Below are positions 58,873 to 64,000 of a stretch of 64,000 bases of DNA, in pieces; within the stretch, counting starts at the first letter, position 1; every line of letters starts with the position of its first letter. The position numbers and the translations under genes are program-made. This DNA is from Salidesulfovibrio onnuriiensis. GTDB lineage: Bacteria > Desulfobacterota > Desulfovibrionia > Desulfovibrionales > Desulfovibrionaceae. The stretch spans positions 1 through 64,000 of the forward strand of contig NZ_CP040751.1 of NCBI RefSeq assembly GCF_008001235.1. Direction: 5' to 3'. The notes under the pieces were generated by a model. That model was not told where the DNA came from and ran no database searches. It saw only the letters and a list, made by a program, of their open reading frames with translations.

Positions 58873-60975
58873 CTAGAATTTCTCGAAATCGTCGTCAGGC
58901 ACCGGTCCGTGGGGCAAGGGCTGGGGCCTGACCGAGGCAACGGATATGCTGCCGTAGTTCTTTCCCTTGCCGTTGCCATTGCCGTTCCCGTTGACCCTGA
59001 AGAAGGTCATGGCGGCCTGCAGGCCCTCTGCCTGGCTGGCGAATTCCTCGGCGGTGGAGGCCATTTCCTCGGATGCCGTGGCGTTCTGCTGGATGACCAC
59101 GTCGAGCTGCTGCATGGCGGTCTCCACCTGCTGAATGCCGTAGTTCTGCTCGTCGCAGGCCTTGGATATCTGGCTGACAAGCTCGGCGGTCTTCTGGATC
59201 TCGGGCACGATGAGCTGGAAGAGATCGCCCACCTGACCGGCCATCTGCACGCTCTGGGCGGAAAGCTCGGAAACCTCGCCCGCTATCTGGCCGCTGCGTT
59301 CGGCCAGCTTGCGCACCTCGGCGGCCACCACGGCAAATCCCTTGCCCTGCTCGCCCGCGCGGGCCGCCTCAATGGCGGCGTTCAGGGCCAGCAGGTTGGT
59401 CTGCCGGGCGATCTCCTCGATGGCCGAAACCTTTTCCGCAATCTCCTGCATGACCTCCACGCTGCGCCGCACGGCCGCGCCGCCCTTCTGGGTCTCGCTG
59501 GAGGCTCCCGCCGCGATCTCGTCGGTCTTGCGGGCGTTGTCCGCATTGTCGCGGATGCTGCCGGCCATCTGCACGATGGAGGCGTTGACCTCCTCCACCG
59601 CAGCGGCTTGCTCCGTGGTGCCCTGCGAAAGGGACTGGGACGAGGAGGACAGCTCCTGGCTTCCGGCGGAAACGTTTTCCGTGGCCTGCTGCACCTCGGT
59701 GACCACATGCCCCAGCTTGTCGGCCATGCTCTTCATGGCCAGGTAAATGCCGCGCATGCCGCCCTTGCCTTCCTCGAACTTGACGGTCAGGTCCCCGTCG
59801 GACACGCGCCCGGCGATCCAGGCGATATCCTCGGGCTCGCCGCCGATGGTGTTGGTGATGCCGCGGGCAAAGAACATGCTGGCCAGGGCGGCCAGCAGGG
59901 CGATGCCCAGGGCGATGGCCGCCAATATCAGGTACATGTCGTATACGGCGGCATCCAGGGCCACCTGCTTGCGGGCGATCATTTCATCGATATTGTCGAT
60001 ATACACGCCCATGCCCAGAATCCACCCCCAATCCTTGAAAAGCTGGACATAGGTCAGCTTGGGAACCGAGTCCTCCTTCCCGGGCTTGGGCCACCAGTAG
60101 CTGACAAACCCCTCTCCGTCGGCATTGGCCACATCCACTATATCTTTGAACAGAGGCGTGCCCTTGGGGTCCTTGACCCCGAGCATGTTCTTGCCGTCCA
60201 GGGCGGGATTGACCGGGTGCATGATGATGTTGCCCTTCTGGTCCATGATGAAGAAGTAGTTGCCGTCGCCCAGGCGCATCTTGGCCACCTGGCGCATGGC
60301 CTCGGCCTTCATGGTGGCGGTGATGTCGTCGATCCACGCCCCCGTGCCGATGACCAGCTTCAGGGAGGGGATAAAGCGGACATAGGATATCTTCAGCTTG
60401 GGCTCGGTTTCACCCGGCTTGGCCCACCAGTAGGAGGTCATGCCTTCGCCCTTGTCCCGGGCAATGGCCGTCAGGTCGCGGATCAGGTAGTTGCCCTTCA
60501 CGTCCTTGAGATCGGAAAGGTCCTTGCCCTGCAGGGCTTCCGAGGGGTGGGCCACCATGCGGTGGTCGAGGTCGTTGAGCCAGACGTAGTTGTCGCCCTC
60601 ATAGCGGGCGGCGACCACCAGTTTCCCGATCTCCCGAATGAGCTCGTCGCGGGACAGGAAATTCCTGTTGCGGGCATAAAAGTCCTCGACCTGGTTGTAG
60701 ACCGCATCCACGACCCGTTTCAGTTCCTGGGCCTTTTCCCGCTTCAGTCCCTCGATGTCCTGCGACCGCTTGTAATAGCTATCCACCGTGCCGATGGCCA
60801 TGCCCACATAGTCCGTGAGCAGGGTCTTTTCCTTGTTCATGGCCTCCGTACGGTAGGAGTCGGCCTCCTGGTCCGCATAGGACGTGATCTGATGAATGAA
60901 GACAAAGCAGAGAACAGCAATGGTCACTGCAATGGTTACGACCTGGAACAGGGTAAGCCGGGTTCTCAGTTTCAT
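58873..60975 (-). CDS. Methyl-accepting chemotaxis protein with duplicated Cache domains
   Basis: 700-aa chemoreceptor. A membrane helix (about 7-32) is followed by a periplasmic region of two similar sCache domains: [18 protein letters not shown]...GTGAWIDDI and [19 protein letters not shown]...GMGVYIDNI. Then come a second helix (about 345-368), a HAMP domain, and the signalling domain with the conserved tip [31 protein letters not shown]. The C-terminus has an [12 protein letters not shown] low-complexity linker and no CheR-docking pentapeptide. The start at 60975 (MKLRTRL) follows GGAGT. The ligand is unknown; sCache domains often sense organic acids. Confidence 0.92.
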   Translation of the reverse strand: MKLRTRLTLFQVVTIAVTIAVLCFVFIHQITSYADQEADSYRTEAMNKEKTLLTDYVGMAIGTVDSYYKRSQDIEGLKREKAQELKRVVDAVYNQVEDFYARNRNFLSRDELIREIGKLVVAARYEGDNYVWLNDLDHRMVAHPSEALQGKDLSDLKDVKGNYLIRDLTAIARDKGEGMTSYWWAKPGETEPKLKISYVRFIPSLKLVIGTGAWIDDITATMKAEAMRQVAKMRLGDGNYFFIMDQKGNIIMHPVNPALDGKNMLGVKDPKGTPLFKDIVDVANADGEGFVSYWWPKPGKEDSVPKLTYVQLFKDWGWILGMGVYIDNIDEMIARKQVALDAAVYDMYLILAAIALGIALLAALASMFFARGITNTIGGEPEDIAWIAGRVSDGDLTVKFEEGKGGMRGIYLAMKSMADKLGHVVTEVQQATENVSAGSQELSSSSQSLSQGTTEQAAAVEEVNASIVQMAGSIRDNADNARKTDEIAAGASSETQKGGAAVRRSVEVMQEIAEKVSAIEEIARQTNLLALNAAIEAARAGEQGKGFAVVAAEVRKLAERSGQIAGEVSELSAQSVQMAGQVGDLFQLIVPEIQKTAELVSQISKACDEQNYGIQQVETAMQQLDVVIQQNATASEEMASTAEEFASQAEGLQAAMTFFRVNGNGNGNGKGKNYGSISVASVRPQPLPHGPVPDDDFEKF

Positions 60976-61178
60976 TTCCAACTCCCTTTGATAGCGGAAA
61001 AAGGCACACGCCAAGCCGGCGCCGGGACACCCCCCATTGCACGATGGCCCAAGGCCGTTGTTCTGGCAACCACATCCAGGAAAAAATAACGAAGCTCATG
61101 GGCCCAGAAATGGGATGCATGCTTCGCCCGCGCCATTCACAAAGCGATGATTTTCAAATATCACTTGAGGGCATGAGC

Positions 61179-62510
61179 ATGCGTACGAACATCTTTCCCA
61201 TGACGGCACTGTATACCGCCCTGTTCTGCCTGGCCTGCATCCTGGCCGCGCCCGGCCCCGCCCTGGCCGAAACAGTGGTGATCGGCACCCGGAACCCTGT
61301 TCAGGACACGGCCAACGTGCAGAAGGCGGTGGACGGCGGCGGCTCGGTCCTGCTCAAGGGCGATTTCGACTTCGGCGAAAAAGGACGGGTCCTCATCCGC
61401 AAATCCGTGGAAATCCGGGGCGAAGTGGACAGCCTGGGACTCCCCGTGACCATCATCAGGGGCGGCTTCTGGAATTTCTACAGCCCCCTGCCCGTGCCGG
61501 GAGCGCCCCCGGCCAAAAAGGGGCCGATCATCTCCGTCAGTTCTCTCCACTTCCAGGGCCCCAAGGGAACGCCCCTGCACTTCCCCTATGCCGCAGGACT
61601 GACGATCAGGAACAATATCGTGGAAAACGTGGAGCCCCAGGAGCTCAAGGTGGAGTGGACGGAATCCGACTCCCTGCTCTTTGCGGCCGGCGTGGTGGCG
61701 GGCACCCGTCTTGACTACCGCAAGACGCCGCTGGAACGCGCGGTGTCCGGCGTCATCACCATCAAGGACAACCGCTTCCACATGATGGTGAACAAGCCGG
61801 GCATGACCGCCGGGCGCGGCGTCATGGTGGACTGGACCTGGGGAGCCCTGATCCGGGTGGAAAACAACATCATCACCAAGGCCTCGCGCAACGGCATTGA
61901 GCTGCTGGACAACGTGCGCTCCGACAAGGGCGAGGGCTCCATCCTCGTGGCCGGGAACAAGATCGTCACCGATGACCGGGGAATCGAATACCCCAACAAG
62001 TTCACGGCCAACGGCATTGTGGCGGGCTGGTACTTCGACACGGCGGGCGGGAGCGATTTCGCGCGCAACAGCAAGGCGCTCATCCTGCGCAACCGCGTCG
62101 AGATCCGGGGCGAAACCTCCACGGGCGTCTTCTGCTACGGCAACGACGCCACCGTGGCGGGCAACGACATCATCGTCAGCGGCGGCGACAAATCCCGGGG
62201 CATCATCCAGACCGGCTCGCGCGGCTTCTTCACGGCCAACCGGTTCCGGGGCAAGGGACAATACGCCATCTTCAACGTGCCTTTCGAAAAGCTCACGGCA
62301 TCGACGAACATATTCGCCTGGAACGATTTCAAGGAATTCACGGGACTCAAGGGGCAGATGCTCCTGAGCGGCGACCTCAACCGCGTGCTGGGCCGCGTCA
62401 TGGTCAAGGACAAGGGACGCGGCAACACCCAGGAGGACGTCCCGCCCGTGGGGCTTCCCGGCAGCGAGTTCGAGGGGGACGACTGGGAACCCGTGGAAAG
62501 CCTGCCCTAA
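61179..62510 (+). CDS. Exported parallel beta-helix protein of unknown function
   Basis: 443-aa protein with signal peptide (TALFCLACILAAPGPALA). The rest shows regular beta-helix rungs: ANVQKAVDGGGSVLLKGDF, LTIRNNIVEN, VITIKDNRFH, LIRVENNIITKASRNGIELLDN, ILVAGNKIVTDDRGIEY and ATVAGNDIIVSGG. This is the NosD/pectate-lyase-like right-handed helix fold. No catalytic set is recognisable. GAGG lies eight bases before the ATG at 61179; an ATG at 61173 is too close to it. The neighbours give no functional hint. Confidence 0.8.
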   Translation: MRTNIFPMTALYTALFCLACILAAPGPALAETVVIGTRNPVQDTANVQKAVDGGGSVLLKGDFDFGEKGRVLIRKSVEIRGEVDSLGLPVTIIRGGFWNFYSPLPVPGAPPAKKGPIISVSSLHFQGPKGTPLHFPYAAGLTIRNNIVENVEPQELKVEWTESDSLLFAAGVVAGTRLDYRKTPLERAVSGVITIKDNRFHMMVNKPGMTAGRGVMVDWTWGALIRVENNIITKASRNGIELLDNVRSDKGEGSILVAGNKIVTDDRGIEYPNKFTANGIVAGWYFDTAGGSDFARNSKALILRNRVEIRGETSTGVFCYGNDATVAGNDIIVSGGDKSRGIIQTGSRGFFTANRFRGKGQYAIFNVPFEKLTASTNIFAWNDFKEFTGLKGQMLLSGDLNRVLGRVMVKDKGRGNTQEDVPPVGLPGSEFEGDDWEPVESLP

Positions 62511-62531
62511 AAACAACCCGTAGGAAAAACC

Positions 62532-63107
62532 ATGAGCAAAAGAATCAACATCGGCGACAATGCCTTCATTCTGCCCGAACCAATGACCGTGATTGGCACC
62601 ATATACAACGGCAAGCCCAATTTCATGGCTGCGGCCTGGGTGACGCGCTGCAACTACAAACCCTGCCTCATGGCCATCTGCATCAACAAGGCTCACGCCA
62701 CGTCCGAGGCCATCATCCGCAACGGCGAGTACAGCATCAACCTGGCCTCGGAATCCATGCTTGATAAAGTGGACGCGGCTGGTCTCATATCCGGACACAA
62801 AGCGGACAAGTCGTCACTCTTCGAGGTGCATTACGGCGAACTCGAAAAGGCCCCCCTGGTCATGGAAGCTCCGCTGTCCTTGGAGATGAAACTCCACGAC
62901 AAGCTCGAACTGCCTGTGGACATCATCTTCGTGGGCGAAGTCATGGCTTCCTGGACCGAAGAAAAATACATGACCGAAGGGTTCGTTGACGTCGAAAAGG
63001 TCCGGCCCTACACGCTGACCATGCCGGACAACCGTTACTGGAGTGTTGGCCGCCAGATAGGCTGCGCCTGGCATGACGGCAGGGAACTGAAAAACACGCT
63101 CAAGTGA
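62532..63107 (+). CDS. Flavoredoxin-like FMN-binding protein (flavin reductase domain)
   Basis: 191-aa cytoplasmic flavoprotein of the flavoredoxin/Flavin_Reduct family. The FMN-binding opening (EPMTVIGTIYNGKPNFMAAAWV) and the INKAHATSEAI segment are characteristic. In D. gigas and D. vulgaris flavoredoxin takes part in electron transfer linked to sulfur-compound reduction; the same role here is inferred. It lies 21 bp after the beta-helix gene with an AGGA ribosome binding site. Confidence 0.85.
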   Translation: MSKRINIGDNAFILPEPMTVIGTIYNGKPNFMAAAWVTRCNYKPCLMAICINKAHATSEAIIRNGEYSINLASESMLDKVDAAGLISGHKADKSSLFEVHYGELEKAPLVMEAPLSLEMKLHDKLELPVDIIFVGEVMASWTEEKYMTEGFVDVEKVRPYTLTMPDNRYWSVGRQIGCAWHDGRELKNTLK

Positions 63108-63111
63108 GACT

Positions 63112-63129
63112 TGCCGGGATATCCCGGCA
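63112..63129. terminator. Perfect palindrome after the flavoredoxin gene
   Basis: TGCCGGGAT-ATCCCGGCA, 4 bp after the stop. The stem is strong but a T run is missing, so it may stabilise the mRNA end rather than terminate. Confidence 0.45.
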
Positions 63130-63190
63130 GACATTTCCCCTTCACCCGCACAACACCTCCCGAAAAAGTCAACTTTTTTTCATCTTGTTG

Positions 63191-63241
63191 TTGACATCTG
63201 CTGTCCTCTTTTTTAATTGATAACGAAATTCAATTTCAATA
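63191..63241 (+). promoter_or_regulatory. Promoter and possible operator of the DUF2325 gene
   Basis: TTGACA (63191-63196) with TAATTG (63214-63219) at 17 bp spacing, or TTTAAT at 15. Overlapping and downstream lies an AT-rich partly symmetric element, TTGATAACGAAATTCAATTTCAAT, with core GAAAT-TCA-ATTTC, reminiscent of Fur-type sites but not a convincing match. Confidence 0.4.
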
Positions 63242-63253
63242 AGGAGTCACAAC

Positions 63254-63535
63254 ATGTGCGCGGCATTGATCGGCGGAATGGACAGGCTGAAGCGGGATTA
63301 CATGGATGAAGCCAAAAAACACGGCATCAAGCTGAAGTGCTACACCGGCAAGGAACGCAGCATCGGCGGCACCGTGGGAGAAGTGGATTTCGTGGTCATG
63401 TTCACCAACAAGGTCTCCCACAAGGCGCGCAAGGACATCCTCAAGGCCGTGAAGGGCAAGGACGTGCCCGTGTACATGCACCACTCCTGCGGAGTGAGCA
63501 CCCTGCGCAAATGCCTGGACGAGGCCGCCTGCTAG
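63254..63535 (+). CDS. DUF2325 domain protein
   Basis: 93-aa protein with the DUF2325 pattern: ALIGGMDRLKRDYMDEAKKHG at the start, VDFVVMFTNKVSHKARKDILKA in the middle and YMHHSCGVSTLRKCLD at the end. The family is widespread and uncharacterised. Conserved cysteine and histidine residues near the end could bind metal. AAGGAG precedes the ATG. The stop overlaps that of the convergent CheV gene by 3-4 bp. Confidence 0.85.
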   Translation: MCAALIGGMDRLKRDYMDEAKKHGIKLKCYTGKERSIGGTVGEVDFVVMFTNKVSHKARKDILKAVKGKDVPVYMHHSCGVSTLRKCLDEAAC

Positions 63536-64000
63536 ACAGTGGTCGCCTTGGACGGATCCCAGTCCTTGACCAACGCGATGACCCGTCCCGTCAGGGCGTT
63601 GAACTCAGGCTTGGTGACCTGGTCATCGGCCTTGACCGATTCGCCCTTGTGCATGATGCCCTTTGAGATGAGCGAGGAGAACAGGCAGACCGGCAGCTCC
63701 TTCAGCACCGGGTCCTCCTTGATCCTGCGGGTCAGGGTGTAGCCGTCCATCTGGGGCATCTCCACATCCGAAACCACCACGTCCACATAGTCCAGGGGGC
63801 GCTTGCCCTCGGCCTGGGCCCGTTCCTTGATCTGCAGCAGCTTGTTCCAGGCCTCCTGGCCGTCCCCCACCACGGTGGGCTCGAAATTGGCCTGTTCGAA
63901 ATTCTGGCGCAGCACATTGCGCACCGAAGTGGAATCGTCGGCGATCAAGGCCCGGTACGTCTGCTCCGCCACGGTAATATCTCCCGCCACCATGGCGCTT
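63532..64000 (-). CDS. cheV: CheV-like chemotaxis protein, C-terminal receiver domain (truncated by window edge)
   Basis: The minus-strand frame is open to the right edge (it reads SAMVAGD across 63993), so the visible 154 or so residues are the end of a longer protein. They form a response-regulator receiver domain: acidic pair in LIADDSTSV, phosphoacceptor aspartate in VVVSDVEMPQMDG, and the conserved lysine in DDQVTKPE. The missing N-terminus would be a CheW-like domain in a CheV protein, an adaptor coupling receptors such as the one at 58873-60975 to CheA. Assignment as CheV rests on the receiver domain style (NKLLQIKERA, LISKGIMHKGESV) typical of that family. Confidence 0.8.
   Translation of the reverse strand, partial: SAMVAGDITVAEQTYRALIADDSTSVRNVLRQNFEQANFEPTVVGDGQEAWNKLLQIKERAQAEGKRPLDYVDVVVSDVEMPQMDGYTLTRRIKEDPVLKELPVCLFSSLISKGIMHKGESVKADDQVTKPEFNALTGRVIALVKDWDPSKATTV

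Overview
The window looks like chromosomal DNA of a GC-rich, Gram-negative sulfate reducer of the Desulfovibrio/Pseudodesulfovibrio type. The evidence is an Rnf operon that begins with a multihaem cytochrome c, a flavoredoxin, a DUF2325 protein, a giant RTX adhesin next to LapG/LapB/LapC-type genes in the arrangement known from D. vulgaris (DvhA/DvhG/DvhD), and many orphan periplasmic solute-binding proteins. Genus and species cannot be fixed from the sequence alone.

Layout. 1-111: N-terminus of a solute-binding protein (minus). 112-690: AT-rich regulatory leader. 691-12258: giant adhesin with 24 tandem 291-bp units. 12442-13764: TolC-like outer-membrane pore. 14033-20502 (minus): degenerate HD-GYP receptor, LapG-type protease, membrane fusion protein and type I secretion ABC transporter. 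20898-27527 (minus): rnf operon with a pentahaem cytochrome, RnfC, D, G, E, A and an RnfB fused to a GltD/NfnB-like flavoprotein. 27995-30086: LysR regulator divergent from a CidA/LrgA-CidB/LrgB pair. 30115-30690: pentapeptide-repeat protein. 30848-35844 (minus): nikABCDE nickel importer. 36118-36194: tRNA-Asp. 36332-40481: rRNA methyltransferase, an FG-GAP exported protein and a pseudouridine synthase. 40528-45099: cobamide uptake and salvage cluster (TonB, B12 riboswitch, BtuB, CbiZ, BtuF). 45196-47269: BON lipoprotein, NlpC/P60 lipoprotein and PAS-GGDEF protein. 47250-51321: five solute-binding proteins with no permease or ATPase. 51828-53300: trehalose-6-phosphate synthase-like enzyme. 53532-55406: groES-groEL. 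55561-58171: PocR-PAS-GGDEF protein broken by one extra base. 58182-64000: TPR protein, chemoreceptor, beta-helix exported protein, flavoredoxin, DUF2325 protein and a partial CheV.

How the parts fit. The first 20 kb is a complete c-di-GMP-controlled biofilm adhesin system: substrate, secretion machine, periplasmic cysteine protease and a membrane receptor whose HD-GYP domain has lost its metal-binding signature. Two GGDEF proteins in the window could supply the signal. The Rnf operon is the other highlight. RnfC lacks the recognisable FMN/NADH motif while RnfB has gained an FAD/NAD(P)-type module, so the pyridine-nucleotide site may have moved.

Sequence quality. The adhesin repeats contain exactly 18 missing bases relative to 24 perfect 291-bp units. 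There is a compensated -1/+1 excursion near its N-terminus and one extra A in the GGDEF gene. Nearly all fall in short homopolymers, so long-read consensus error is the simplest explanation. The frame-corrected adhesin is about 3861 aa and regains a TAAG protease site at residues 104-107.
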